Positions 37,518 to 48,389 are shown, counted from the stretch's first letter. The stretch: 64,000 nt of DNA from Anaeromyxobacter dehalogenans 2CP-1 (GCF_000022145.1 NC_011891.1:2926001-2990000); one strand, 5' to 3'. Translations and numbers: made by a program. The notes: a model not told the origin generated them from the sequence alone.

Positions 37518-38033
37518 TCAGCAGTTGAAGATCTTCTTCAGGTCGTCCTCGACGTCCTGCTCGTCGCACGCCTTCGCGATGGCGAGCTCCTTGATGAGGA
37601 GCGAGCGCGCGGTGTCGAGCATCTTCCGCTCGCCGAACGAGAGGTCCTTGTCCGACCGGAGCAGGTAGAGGTCGCGCAGCACCTCGGCGATCTCGAACAC
37701 GCTGCCGGTCTTGATCTTGTCCATGTACTCCCGGTAGCGGCGGTTCCAGGTGGTGGAGTCCACCGAGACCTCCTTCTCCCGGAGGATCCCGTAGACGCGG
37801 CGGACGTCCTTCTCCCCGATGATCTCGCGCAGGCCGACCGAGCCGACCTTGTTCATGGGGATCATGATCTTCATCCCGTTCTCCAGGATGCGGAGCACGT
37901 AGAACGACTGTCGCTGGCCGGCGACCTCCTTGTGCTCGATGCCCATGACCTCGCCGACCCCCTGCCCGGGGTAGACGGCCTTGTCCCCGACCTTGAAATT
38001 CGGGGCGACCTGAGTAGCCTGCGTTGCGGACAT
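37518..38033 (-). CDS. cdnL: CdnL/CarD-family transcription regulator
   Basis: A 171-residue RNA-polymerase-binding factor. The N-terminal Tudor-like RNAP-interaction domain reads FKVGDKAVYPGQGVGEVMGIEHKEVAGQRQSFYVLRIL. The C-terminal helical DNA-binding domain holds STTWNRRYREYMDKIKTGSVFEIAEVLRDLYLLRSDKDLSFGERKMLD, with the Trp that contacts the upstream edge of the -10. It lacks the HMGA-like tail of CarD itself, so it matches CdnL, which stabilises open complexes at rRNA and other promoters. It ends DLKKIFNC. It has its own strong promoter. Confidence 0.95.
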   Translation of the reverse strand: MSATQATQVAPNFKVGDKAVYPGQGVGEVMGIEHKEVAGQRQSFYVLRILENGMKIMIPMNKVGSVGLREIIGEKDVRRVYGILREKEVSVDSTTWNRRYREYMDKIKTGSVFEIAEVLRDLYLLRSDKDLSFGERKMLDTARSLLIKELAIAKACDEQDVEDDLKKIFNC

Positions 38034-38108
38034 TCCTTCCTCCGCTCCACCGCCGGTGCCGATGGCCGACCGGACGGGTCGACTACGGGGCGGGAGCTTA
38101 GTCGCGGG

Positions 38109-38137
38109 AGACTACCACAGCTCCCCGACACGGTCAA
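38109..38137 (-). promoter_or_regulatory. promoter TTGACC-17-TAGTCT for cdnL
   Basis: Minus strand: -35 TTGACC at 38137-38132, a 17-bp spacer, and -10 TAGTCT at 38114-38109, with a leader of about 70 nt to the ATG. One of the best sigma70-like promoters in the window. GGAGGAAGGA precedes the start codon. Confidence 0.7.
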
Positions 38138-38142
38138 TAACA

Positions 38143-38156
38143 CTCGAATTTTCGAG
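38143..38156. repeat. AT-rich palindrome CTCGAA-TT-TTCGAG upstream of cdnL
   Basis: A perfect 6-bp inverted repeat with a TT centre, 5 bp upstream of the cdnL -35. It sits in the most AT-rich stretch of the intergenic region and could be an UP-like element or the operator of a dimeric regulator. Confidence 0.5.
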
Positions 38157-38227
38157 CATATTCGTGACGACCCCGCTGGGACGGCGGCCTGCGTCACGAT
38201 CCGTCCGCCGGCCGCCGGGGCAGCCCG

Positions 38228-40531
38228 GTGACGCGCCGGCCGCTGCTCCTGCCGGCCCTCGGCCTGGCGCTCGGCGTCGGCCTCGGGCTCGAGACCTCGG
38301 CGATGCCAGCGGCCGCGCTGGGCGCGCTCCCGCTGGCGCTCGTCCCGCGCCTCGCCCCGCTCGCGTTCGGTGCGGCCGGCTGGCTGGCCGCCGCCTCCGC
38401 GCGCGTCCCGCCGGTCGCTCCGCCGGAAGGGATCGTGGAGCTGCGCGGCCGGGTGGTGGGCGCGCCCGATCGCCTGGAGGACCGGGTCCGGTTCCCGCTC
38501 CGAACCCCGGGCGGCGCCCTCGTCGAGGCCTGGGCGGAGCCCACCCCGTGGCCGCTCGCGCTCGGCGACGAGGTGCGGTTCCGCGCCGCGCTCCGGGCGC
38601 CGGGCGGACGCCGGAACCCCGGCGGCCGCGACCCGGGGGAGCGGCTGCGCGCGGGGGGCGCGGCGCTCGTGGCGCTCGCCGAGGGACCGGTGGTCCGCAC
38701 CGCGGCGCCCGCGGCCGCCTCGCGGCTCGAGCGTGCCCGCGACCAGCTCGCCGAGGCGGCCGGGCGCTGGCTCCCGCCGGAGCAGGCGGCGCTGGTGCGC
38801 GCCATCGGCACCGGCGACCGCGCCGCGCTCGACCCCGCCGCCTCGGCGTCCTTCGCGCGGAGCGGCCTCGCGCACGTGCTGGCCGTGTCCGGCTTCCACC
38901 TCGTGGTGGTGGCGTTCGGGCTGGAGCGGCTGCTGCGGGCGCTGCTGCTGCGCAGCGACGCGCTGGCGAGCCGCGCGGATCCCCGGCGCCTCGCCGCCGC
39001 GCTCACCCTCCCCTGCGCCCTCCTGTACGCGCTCGCCACCGGCGCCGGGGCGCCGGTGGCCCGGGCCGCCCTCGCCGCCGCCGTCATCCTGGCCGGCGCG
39101 CTGCTCGACCGGGCGCCCGACCCGCTCAACTCCCTCGCGCTCGCCGCGGTCGCCGTCCTCGCGGCGGAGCCGGCCGCGCTGCTCGACGCCTCGTTCCAGC
39201 TCTCCTTCGCGGCCGTGGCCGGGCTCGCCCTCTGGGCCACCCCGCTGCGACGCGCGCTCCCCGTCACGCGCCCTGCCCCGGGCAGCTGGCGCGCGCGGCT
39301 CGTCGAGCCGTTCCTGTCCGGCGCGGCCGCGACGGTGGCCGCCACGCTCGCCACCGCCCCGGTGCTCGCGTTCCACTTCCGCCAGCTCCCGCTGCTCGGG
39401 GTGGCGGCGAACGTGGCCGCCATCCCGCTCGGCGCCGCGCTCACCGCCCTCGCGGCCCTCTCCGCGGTGGCGGCCGCCGCGTCGCCGCTGGCGGCGGCGC
39501 CGTTCCTGCTCGCGGCCGGCCCGCTCGCCGCGGCGCTGCGGGCGGTCTCGGACGCGGCCGCCGCGCCGCGGTGGGGGGCGGTCGGGCTCGCCGCGCCGGG
39601 CGGATGGGCGGCCGCCGCGGCCACCGCGCTCGTCCTCGCGATCCCTGCGCTGCCCCGGCGCCTCCGCCTCGCCGCGGGCGCGCTCGCCGCGGCGCTGCTG
39701 CTCCTCCCGGGCCCGCTCCGCGCGGCGGCCGCGCGCGCGCGCGGCGGGCTGGAGGTGATCTTCGTGTCGGTCGGCCAGGGCGACGCGGCGCTGCTCCGGC
39801 TGCCGGACGGGAGCGCGGTGCTGGTGGACGGCGGCGGCGCCGCGGGCGGCGGGCCGGATCCGGGCGCGCGCGATCTCGTGCCGCTGCTGCGCGACCTCGG
39901 GGTCCGCCGGCTCGAGGCGGTGTTCGTCTCGCACCCGCACCCGGACCACGTGCTCGGGCTGGAGGCGGTGGCGCGGGCCTTCCCGGTGGCCCGCGCGTTC
40001 TCGAACGGCGACCGCGGCGACGGCCCGGCGCGCGAGGTGCTCGCCGCGCTCTCGCCGATCCCGCTCGCGCCCGGCGAGGCCTGGGAGCGCGCCGGCGTCC
40101 GCTTCGAGGCGCTCGGCGGGGATCGGACGCCGTTCGCCGCGAACGACGCCTCGCTGGTGCTGCGCGCCACCTACGGCGCGACGTCGTTCCTGTTCCCGGG
40201 CGACGTCGAGGCGGCCGGCGAGGCGGCGGCCGTCGCGCGCGGCGGGCTCCGCGCCGACGTCGTGAAGATCCCGCACCACGGCTCGCGCACCTCCTCCACC
40301 GAGCCGTTCGTCCGCGCGGTCGGGGCCCGGTGGGCGGTGGCGTGCCTGGGAGCGCACAACCGCTTCGGCTTCCCGCACCCGGAGCCGCTGGCGCGCTGGG
40401 CCGCGGCGGGCGCCGAGGTGCTCCGCACCGACGAGGGCGCCGTCCGCTTCCTGTCCGACGGGCGGGCGGTCCGGCGCGTGGAGGCCGGCTCCGTGCTGGA
40501 CGCCCTGGCCACCTGGCGGGAGCAGCCCTAG
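38228..40531 (+). CDS. comEC: ComEC/Rec2 DNA-uptake channel
   Basis: A 767-residue inner-membrane protein for transport of single-stranded DNA during natural transformation. It has an N-terminal hydrophobic segment and an OB-like domain (IVELRGRVVGAPDRLEDRVRF). A Competence domain with many membrane helices follows (GLAHVLAVSGFHLVVVAFGLERLL, then about 240-490). A metallo-beta-lactamase-like domain begins near 510 (VSVGQGDAALLRLPDGSAVLVDGGG, SHPHPDHVLGL, VKIPHHGSRTSS). The start is GTG without an obvious ribosome site. It is divergent from cdnL. Confidence 0.93.
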   Translation: MTRRPLLLPALGLALGVGLGLETSAMPAAALGALPLALVPRLAPLAFGAAGWLAAASARVPPVAPPEGIVELRGRVVGAPDRLEDRVRFPLRTPGGALVEAWAEPTPWPLALGDEVRFRAALRAPGGRRNPGGRDPGERLRAGGAALVALAEGPVVRTAAPAAASRLERARDQLAEAAGRWLPPEQAALVRAIGTGDRAALDPAASASFARSGLAHVLAVSGFHLVVVAFGLERLLRALLLRSDALASRADPRRLAAALTLPCALLYALATGAGAPVARAALAAAVILAGALLDRAPDPLNSLALAAVAVLAAEPAALLDASFQLSFAAVAGLALWATPLRRALPVTRPAPGSWRARLVEPFLSGAAATVAATLATAPVLAFHFRQLPLLGVAANVAAIPLGAALTALAALSAVAAAASPLAAAPFLLAAGPLAAALRAVSDAAAAPRWGAVGLAAPGGWAAAAATALVLAIPALPRRLRLAAGALAAALLLLPGPLRAAAARARGGLEVIFVSVGQGDAALLRLPDGSAVLVDGGGAAGGGPDPGARDLVPLLRDLGVRRLEAVFVSHPHPDHVLGLEAVARAFPVARAFSNGDRGDGPAREVLAALSPIPLAPGEAWERAGVRFEALGGDRTPFAANDASLVLRATYGATSFLFPGDVEAAGEAAAVARGGLRADVVKIPHHGSRTSSTEPFVRAVGARWAVACLGAHNRFGFPHPEPLARWAAAGAEVLRTDEGAVRFLSDGRAVRRVEAGSVLDALATWREQP

Positions 40532-40540
40532 CTTGCGCGC

Positions 40541-40801
40541 ATGAGCATCGAGGACATCGACCTGGCGGCGCTCGCCGAGCGCATCCAGCGCCACATCCCG
40601 AGCACCGAGCCGCCGGTCGGCTACCTGCGCGGCCGGAGCTACTTCCGCGACGTGGTCGCGAGCGAGCTGGGCTGCTCGGACCTCGAGGCCGAGGAGCTGG
40701 TGGACACGCTCGAGATGAACGGGTTCCTCCGCTTCCAGGGCGATCCGTCGGCGCGCTCCCGCGCCGAGAGCCGCTGGACGGTGGTCCCCGCCGGCCGCTG
40801 A
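40541..40801 (+). CDS. 86-residue hypothetical, winged-helix-like
   Basis: A small acidic protein that starts 9 nt after the comEC stop. The pattern YLRGRSYFRDVVASELGCSDLEAEELVDTLEMNGFLRFQGD reads as helix-turn-helix followed by a beta wing, so a winged-helix fold is plausible. The ending SRAESRWTVVPAGR would be the last strand. I do not recognise a named family. It may be translated by read-through from comEC, or it may have its own start signal; TAGCTT, 6 nt before the ATG, also includes the comEC stop codon. Confidence 0.7.
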   Translation: MSIEDIDLAALAERIQRHIPSTEPPVGYLRGRSYFRDVVASELGCSDLEAEELVDTLEMNGFLRFQGDPSARSRAESRWTVVPAGR

Positions 40802-40921
40802 GCCGCGGACGCGGGGGCCGCGCCGCGGACGGTCGCGCCCTCCGGGCCCGCGCGATCCCCCCGCCGCAGCGGCGATCCGCGGCGCCGGCCGGCTGGCACG
40901 CACCGTGGAACCCGGCCGCAC

Positions 40922-41740
40922 ATGCGCCACAGGCTCCACGCCCGGGTCCCCGGGCTCGACGACGCGCCCGGGATCGTCGTCGCGGCCGCGATGACGGCGG
41001 GCGGCTCGCAGGCGGATGGGATCGTCCTCGCGGGCCTCCCCCCCGCCGCGCTGCGGCTGCTTCCCTGCGAGGCCGGCGTGGTGGTGGAGCCCGCGGTGGC
41101 GGGCGCGCGCGTGGGCGGTCACCCCGTCCCTCCCGGCGCCCGCCGGCTGCTCCGACCGGGCGAGCGCGCCACGCTCCTCGGCGCGGAGCTCGCGCTGGGG
41201 ACGCCGGAGCCCGGCCCCGGGACGCCCGCGGACCACCGGACGCGCACCTGCGCGGCCGGGATCCTTCGCGCCGGGGCGGCGGGGGGGCCCGCCGCGGCGG
41301 GACCGCACCTGCTCGTGCTCGACGGCGCCTCGGCCGGTGCGCGCCTGCCGCTCGGCCCCGATCAGACCATCGGGCGGAGCCGGCGCGCCGACCTCCGGCT
41401 GCCGGAGGCGCAGGCGTCGCGCCTCCACGCGCGCGTCCGGGTCCGCGGCGGCGCGATCACGGTGGAGGACCTCGGGGCGAAGAACGGACTGCGGGTGAAC
41501 GGGGTGGCGGTGGAGCGCGGCCCCCGCGCGCTCGCCCCCGGCGACGAGCTGGAGCTGGGCGGCTGCGCGCTCGCGCTGGTGGTCCCGCCGGCGGCGCCCG
41601 AGCCGCCCGCCCGCGCGGCGCCGCCCGCCCCGGCCCGCCCTCGGGCGCGGCCGCTCCCGCGGCTGCCGCGCCTGCCCCGGCGGCTCGCGGCGGTGCTGCT
41701 GGCGCTCTCGGCGCTCGCGCTCGCGGCGGCCGGGTCCTGA
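40922..41740 (+). CDS. FHA-domain protein with C-terminal membrane helix
   Basis: A 272-residue protein. A forkhead-associated domain occupies about residues 130-220 (LLVLDGASAGARLPLGPDQTIGRSRRADLRLPE, ASRLHARVRV, VEDLGAKNGLRVNGV), with the phosphothreonine-binding Arg-Ser and Ser-x-x-His elements. The first 95 residues resemble a second, degenerate FHA core (VGGHPVPPGARRLLRPGERATLLGAELAL) without the binding residues. A Pro/Arg-rich linker leads to a final hydrophobic helix (AAVLLALSALALAAAG), a tail anchor. It probably reads Ser/Thr kinase signals at the membrane; no kinase gene is in the window. Confidence 0.85.
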   Translation: MRHRLHARVPGLDDAPGIVVAAAMTAGGSQADGIVLAGLPPAALRLLPCEAGVVVEPAVAGARVGGHPVPPGARRLLRPGERATLLGAELALGTPEPGPGTPADHRTRTCAAGILRAGAAGGPAAAGPHLLVLDGASAGARLPLGPDQTIGRSRRADLRLPEAQASRLHARVRVRGGAITVEDLGAKNGLRVNGVAVERGPRALAPGDELELGGCALALVVPPAAPEPPARAAPPAPARPRARPLPRLPRLPRRLAAVLLALSALALAAAGS

Positions 41741-41744
41741 CGGA

Positions 41745-42152
41745 TCAGCGGCGCTGGAGCTGCGCGCGCTCCAGCAGCAGCTCGAACAGCTCGCGGTGCC
41801 GCGCGAACAGGCTGGTGAACTGCACCAGGCCGCGGCGGGTGAACACGGCGTACACCCTCCCCGCCAGGCCGTCCTGCACCACGATCTCGACGATCTCGTC
41901 GAAGCGCACCGGCCGCACGCGCAGCGGCGTCGCGGCGACGATCCCGTCCGGCGTCACCGTGATCCAGGTCTTCCGGTACACGAACGTGAAGACCAGGAAG
42001 AACGCCACGAACGCGCCCGCGGAGAGCACCGAGCGCGCCTCCGAGCCCGGGGCGGCCAGGAGCACGACCAGCACGCCGGCCCAGAGCACGGCCGCGGCTG
42101 CGACCGCGATCCGGAGCGGCAGGCGGGTCCGGTAGGTCCGCGCCGTCTCCAT
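41745..42152 (-). CDS. membrane protein with PH-like domain
   Basis: A 135-residue protein. Two membrane helices (RIAVAAAAVLWAGVLVVLLAA and SVLSAGAFVAFFLVFTFVY) are followed by a cytoplasmic region TWITVTPDGIVAATPLRVRPVRFDEIVEIVVQDGLAGRVYAVFTRRGLVQF, which reads like a bacterial PH (YcxB/YdbT) domain. A basic helical tail ends the protein. The function is unknown. It converges on the FHA gene with only 4 bp between the stop codons, so the two messages probably overlap. Confidence 0.75.
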   Translation of the reverse strand: METARTYRTRLPLRIAVAAAAVLWAGVLVVLLAAPGSEARSVLSAGAFVAFFLVFTFVYRKTWITVTPDGIVAATPLRVRPVRFDEIVEIVVQDGLAGRVYAVFTRRGLVQFTSLFARHRELFELLLERAQLQRR

Positions 42153-42250
42153 GCCTCAAGTGTACGGCCGCGCGCGGAGCCCTGCCATCCCACCCGGCGC
42201 GCCGCCGGGCCGCCCGGGAGAGGTGCCCCCGGACGCTCCGGCGCGCAGCG

Positions 42251-42290
42251 CGCGGAAGCCCGCGGAACCCCGCGGAACCCCGCGTGAACG
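42251..42290. repeat. four 10-bp tandem units (CGCGGAACCC type)
   Basis: Four consecutive 10-mers: CGCGGAAGCC, CGCGGAACCC, CGCGGAACCC and CGCGTGAACG. The exact 10-bp period would place each unit on the same face of the helix. They lie about 100 bp upstream of the PH-like gene and within the 189-bp gap after the TPR gene. Confidence 0.6.
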
Positions 42291-42341
42291 TCCGTTCGCG
42301 CGCGCCCGCGGGCGGCGGCGCTCCGCGAAGGGGCCGCGCCG

Positions 42342-43268
42342 TCAGGGCTGCAGCGCGGACGTCGCGGCGTCCGTCGTCGCCGGCGCGCTCCCCGCGGACG
42401 GCGTGGGCGCGGCGGGCGGGGGCGCCCCGCCGGCCTCGACCGCCAGGCGGCGGGCGTCGGCGCTCGACGGGTCGAGCGCGAGCGCCTGCTCGGCCTGCGC
42501 GAGCGCCTGCTCCGCGTAGCGCAGCGCCAGGTACGCGCGGCCGAGCTTCACCCGCGCCGGCGCGCTGCCGGGATCGACGTAGACCGCGTCCTGGTACGCG
42601 AACAGCGCCGCGCGGTACTCACCTGCCGTGAACGCGCGGTCACCCTGCGCGAGCTTCGCCACGGCGGCGGCGTTCGGCGGCGGCGGCTCCAGCCCCTCGC
42701 CGGAGGCCGGCGCCTCGGCCGCCGCCCGGTCGGCCGCGAGCGCGGCGCGGGCCGCCTCCAGCTCGGCCGCGGGCGCGCCGCCCGCCTCCGCCAGCCGCAG
42801 CTCGGCCTCGCGGGCGCGGACGGCCCCGGCGGCGTCGCCGGCGTCGCGCAGCGCCTCGGCGAGCGCGCGCCACGCGGCGGCGTCGTCGGGGCGGAGCCCG
42901 GTGCAGCGGCGCCCTGCCTCGGCGGCCCGCCCGGCCTCGCCGGCCCGCCGCGCCGCGACCGCCAGCCCGCACCACGCCGGCGCCAGCTCCGGCGACAGGC
43001 GCGCCGCCACCGCGAACGCCTCGGCCGCGTCGGCGGCGGAGCCCGCCGCGAGCAGGAGCTCGCCCAGGGCCGCGCGCGGCTCCGCCCACTCGGGCGCGGC
43101 GCGCACCGCCTGGCGGTAGGCCTCGAGCGCGCCGGCGGCGTCGCCCAGCCGGCGACGGGCCGCGCCCTGCGCCTCGAGCGCCGCCGCGTGTGCCGACGGC
43201 TCGGCGGCGCGCGCCGGCGGCCCGGCGACGAGCACGGCCAGCCAGAGGAGGAGGACGGGACGGCGCAT
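42342..43268 (-). CDS. secreted TPR-repeat protein
   Basis: A 308-residue protein with a Sec signal peptide (RRPVLLLWLAVLVAGPPARA then AEPS). TPR units follow: ALEAQGAARRRLGDAAGALEAYRQAVRAAPEWAEP, RAALGELLLAAGSAADAAEAFAVAARLSPELAP, and a last pair near residues 205-275 (GDRAFTAGEYRAALFAYQDAVYVDP, VKLGRAYLALRYAEQALAQAEQALALDP). An Ala/Glu-rich helical stretch lies between. The tail is Pro/Ala/Thr-rich. It is predicted periplasmic and probably a protein-protein scaffold. It lies 56 nt after purA; a shared transcript is possible. Confidence 0.8.
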   Translation of the reverse strand: MRRPVLLLWLAVLVAGPPARAAEPSAHAAALEAQGAARRRLGDAAGALEAYRQAVRAAPEWAEPRAALGELLLAAGSAADAAEAFAVAARLSPELAPAWCGLAVAARRAGEAGRAAEAGRRCTGLRPDDAAAWRALAEALRDAGDAAGAVRAREAELRLAEAGGAPAAELEAARAALAADRAAAEAPASGEGLEPPPPNAAAVAKLAQGDRAFTAGEYRAALFAYQDAVYVDPGSAPARVKLGRAYLALRYAEQALAQAEQALALDPSSADARRLAVEAGGAPPPAAPTPSAGSAPATTDAATSALQP

Positions 43269-43324
43269 GCGGGCCGGCACGGGCGCCCGCGGCCGGAGCC
43301 GGGGCGCCCCCCTGCGAGCGGCGA

Positions 43325-45806
<2,482 letters not shown>

Positions 45807-45815
45807 CGGCGCCCG

Positions 45816-45844
45816 ACTCTATTCGCTCCCGCCCGGGTTGCGAA
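45816..45844 (-). promoter_or_regulatory. promoter TTCGCA-17-TAGAGT for hisZ-purA
   Basis: Minus strand: -35-like TTCGCA at 45844-45839, a 17-bp spacer, and -10 TAGAGT at 45821-45816, ending 9 nt before the hisZ ATG. It falls in the 42-bp gap after the upstream gene's stop. Confidence 0.5.
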
Positions 45845-45848
45845 GCGA

Positions 45849-46604
45849 TCAGTGGTGGTACGGATCCGACGGCGGTGCGCCGGGGATCTCGGTCCGCGGC
45901 TCGCGGCCCGCCGGCGGGATGCGGGTCCCCGCGCCCAGGTCCGAGCCGTACGCGCCGCTCGCGCCCAGGCCGGCCGGGTGCTCCGCGCCGGCGCCCACGT
46001 CGTGGGTGCGGTGCACGGCGATGCGCCACCCGAGGCCGCGCCCGCGCTCGCGCCGCCGCGCGACCGCCGCGCCGGCGAAGCCACCGAGCAGGCCGCACAG
46101 CGCCGCCATGGCGCCGCCGCCGGCCGCCGCGGCCGCCGCGGCGCCGGCCCGGTCCGCCGACTGCTCGGTCTGCGCCGGCGTCGCGTTCGGCCGCACCAGG
46201 CCCATCTGCCGGAGCACGCCGGCGTTGCCGCTCGCCGAGGCGCCCGCGGCCATCGCGCCGGTGGCGAGGGTGCCGGTCAGGAACACCGCGCCCGCGAGCA
46301 GCCCGATGCACCAGACCATCACGCCGTGGAGGTTCGAGCCCGCCTCGTCGTACCGGCCGGCCATGCGCACCGCCAGCCAGGCGCCGAGCAGCGTCGCGAC
46401 GAACGGGGTGAGGAGCGCCCAGATGGCCGCCCCGGCCCCCAGCGCGCCGGAGTCCGCCGGCTGCGCGGCGAAGCCGATCGCGCCGCCGATGAGCCCCATC
46501 ACCACGTGGACGGCGAGCGCCAGCAGCACGCCGGCGATCACCGACCCCCACGACAGGCGCGGCAGGATCCCCGCGCCTCGCTCCTCGATCTCGCTCGAAG
46601 CCAT
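45849..46604 (-). CDS. multi-pass membrane protein, unknown
   Basis: A 251-residue inner-membrane protein with four or five hydrophobic helices: SWGSVIAGVLLALAVHVVMGLIGGAIGFAA, AIWALLTPFVATLLGAWLAV, VMVWCIGLLAGAVFLTGTLATGAMAAGA, and the Gly/Ala-rich GGGAMAALCGLLGGFAGAAVA. The soluble C-terminus is Gly/Pro/Arg-rich and ends PPSDPYHH. A GGGAGGGATGAC site precedes the ATG. The pattern resembles small YMGG/DUF-type membrane proteins with Gly-zippers, but I cannot name the family. It sits between serA and hisZ with no obvious functional link. Confidence 0.75.
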   Translation of the reverse strand: MASSEIEERGAGILPRLSWGSVIAGVLLALAVHVVMGLIGGAIGFAAQPADSGALGAGAAIWALLTPFVATLLGAWLAVRMAGRYDEAGSNLHGVMVWCIGLLAGAVFLTGTLATGAMAAGASASGNAGVLRQMGLVRPNATPAQTEQSADRAGAAAAAAAGGGAMAALCGLLGGFAGAAVARRRERGRGLGWRIAVHRTHDVGAGAEHPAGLGASGAYGSDLGAGTRIPPAGREPRTEIPGAPPSDPYHH

Positions 46605-46698
46605 GTCATCCCTCCCGGCGGGGAAGACCCCGCCCCGGTCCGAAGATGGGGACCGGGACGGGCGGGCGGAAGGGCGGCCGCGACGGCGAGGGCGCCGC

Positions 46699-48285
46699 TC
46701 ACAGGTGGATGGAGCGGACCGTCCGGACGTGCGGAAGCCTGCGCACCTGCTCGAGGACCCCGGGCGCGGGCGCCGAGTCCACGTTCAGGAAGGCGAACGC
46801 GCGAGAGTGGTCGTCGAGCCGCGACAGCGAGATGCGCGCGATGTTCACGCCGGCCGCGCCGAGCGCCGTGCCGAGGTTGCCGACCACGCCGGGCGCGTCG
46901 TCGTTCTCGCACAGGATGACGTGGCCCTCCGGCACCGCCTCCAGGCGGAACCCGTCCACGCGCACGAGGCGGGCCTCGCGCTTGCCGTACACGGTGCCCG
47001 CGACGTGCGCCTCCCCGCCCTGCCCGCGCACGGTCACCGTGACCAGGCTGGCGTAGTCGTGCGGCTCGGCGGAGCGGACCTCGCGCACCGCGATCCCGCG
47101 CTCCTTCGCGACCGCCGGGGCGCTCACGTCGTTCACCGGCGTCTCGAGGTGGTGGCGCAGAAAGGCCGCCAGCGTGCGCGCGGCGAGCGGGCGGATCGGC
47201 GCGGCGGCCAGCTCTCCGGCCACCTCGACGGTGACCTCGCTCGGCCCCTGCGGCGCGAGCTGCGCCGCGAGCGACCCGAGCTTCTCGCAGAGCGGCAGGA
47301 ACGGCGCGATCTGGTCCATGATCTCCCGCGGCAGCCCCGGCACGTTCACCGCGTTCTTCACCACGCCGTGGTTCAGGTACGCGGCGAGCTGCTCCGCCAC
47401 CGCGACCGCCACCGCCGACTGCGCCTCCTCGGTGGAGGCGCCGATGTGCGGCGTGGCGACGAACCCGTCCAGCCCGAGCAGCGGGTGATCGGCCGGGGGC
47501 GGCTCCTGCTCGAACACGTCCAGCGCGGCGCCGCCCAGGTGCCCGGACGCGAGCGCGTCCGCGAGCGCCCGCTCGTCCACGATCCCCCCGCGGGCGCAGT
47601 TCACCAGGAGCGCGCCCTTCTTCATGCGGGCGAGCACCTTCGCGTCCACCAGGTTGCGGGTCTGCTCGGTGAGCGGGACGTGCAGCGAGACGACGTCGGC
47701 CTGGGCCCAGAGCGCGTCCAGCTCGACGCGCTCGACCCCCAGCTTGGCCGCGGCCTCGGCGGAGATGAACGGGTCGTAGGCGACCACGCGCATCTTCATG
47801 GCGAGCGCGCGGTCCACCAGCACCGACCCGATGTTGCCGATGCCGACCACGCCCAGCGTCTTGCCGGCGAGCTCGTGCCCCTGGAAGCGCTTCTTCTCCC
47901 ACTTGCCCGCCTTCACGCTGGCGGTGGCGGCCGGCACGTGGCGGGAGAGCGCCAGGATCATCGCGAGCGCGAGCTCGGCGACCGTGACCGACGAGCCGCC
48001 CGGCGTGTTCATCACCACCACGCCGCGGCGGGTCGCGGCATCGAGGTCGACGTTGTCCACGCCGACCCCGGCGCGGCCGATCACGCGGAGCCGCGAGGCC
48101 TTCTCCAGCAGCTTCGCGGTCACCTTGGTGGCGCTGCGCACCGCGAGCGCGTCGTAGTCGCCGATGATGGCCTCGAGCGCGTCGGGCTTGAGGCCGACCT
48201 TCACGTCCACCTCGAGGCCGGCCTGCTTCAACACGGCCACGGCCTCCGGGGAAAGGTCATCGGACACGAGGACACGGGCTGCCAT
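46699..48285 (-). CDS. serA: D-3-phosphoglycerate dehydrogenase
   Basis: A 528-residue enzyme that oxidises 3-phosphoglycerate to start serine synthesis. Domains in order: a substrate domain (LVSDDLSPEAVAVLKQAGLEVDV); an NAD domain with the GxGxxG segment GVVGIGNIGSVLVDRA near residue 145 and the catalytic NCARGGIVDE Arg region; the intervening ASB domain (APFLPLCEKLGSLAAQLAPQG); and a C-terminal ACT domain (VILCENDDAPGVVGNLGTALGAAGVNIA) for serine feedback. This is the long form of SerA. It has its own promoter with an adjacent inverted repeat. Confidence 0.96.
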   Translation of the reverse strand: MAARVLVSDDLSPEAVAVLKQAGLEVDVKVGLKPDALEAIIGDYDALAVRSATKVTAKLLEKASRLRVIGRAGVGVDNVDLDAATRRGVVVMNTPGGSSVTVAELALAMILALSRHVPAATASVKAGKWEKKRFQGHELAGKTLGVVGIGNIGSVLVDRALAMKMRVVAYDPFISAEAAAKLGVERVELDALWAQADVVSLHVPLTEQTRNLVDAKVLARMKKGALLVNCARGGIVDERALADALASGHLGGAALDVFEQEPPPADHPLLGLDGFVATPHIGASTEEAQSAVAVAVAEQLAAYLNHGVVKNAVNVPGLPREIMDQIAPFLPLCEKLGSLAAQLAPQGPSEVTVEVAGELAAAPIRPLAARTLAAFLRHHLETPVNDVSAPAVAKERGIAVREVRSAEPHDYASLVTVTVRGQGGEAHVAGTVYGKREARLVRVDGFRLEAVPEGHVILCENDDAPGVVGNLGTALGAAGVNIARISLSRLDDHSRAFAFLNVDSAPAPGVLEQVRRLPHVRTVRSIHL

Positions 48286-48357
48286 CGATCTCCTCCCGCC
48301 CGGGCTGGGGTGTGCACGCGGGCGTTCACGTTGTCGGTCGAGCTGCGAGGGAGGAGG

Positions 48358-48386
48358 GACCTAGTGTCCGGCCACGTGCGCGTCAA
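48358..48386 (-). promoter_or_regulatory. promoter TTGACG-17-TAGGTC for serA
   Basis: Minus strand: -35 TTGACG at 48386-48381, a 17-bp spacer, and -10 TAGGTC at 48363-48358. The leader is about 65 nt and ends with a GGGAGGAGA ribosome site. Confidence 0.6.
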
Positions 48387-48389
48387 CGC

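Noticed and set aside
40529-40534. TAGCTT as a -10 for the 86-residue protein
   Set aside because: The TAG is the comEC stop codon, so the hexamer has another explanation and no -35 is present.
38056-42135. A 1359-codon plus-strand frame overlapping comEC in another frame
   Set aside because: Very rich in Arg, Ala and Gly without motifs; the comEC frame explains the region.
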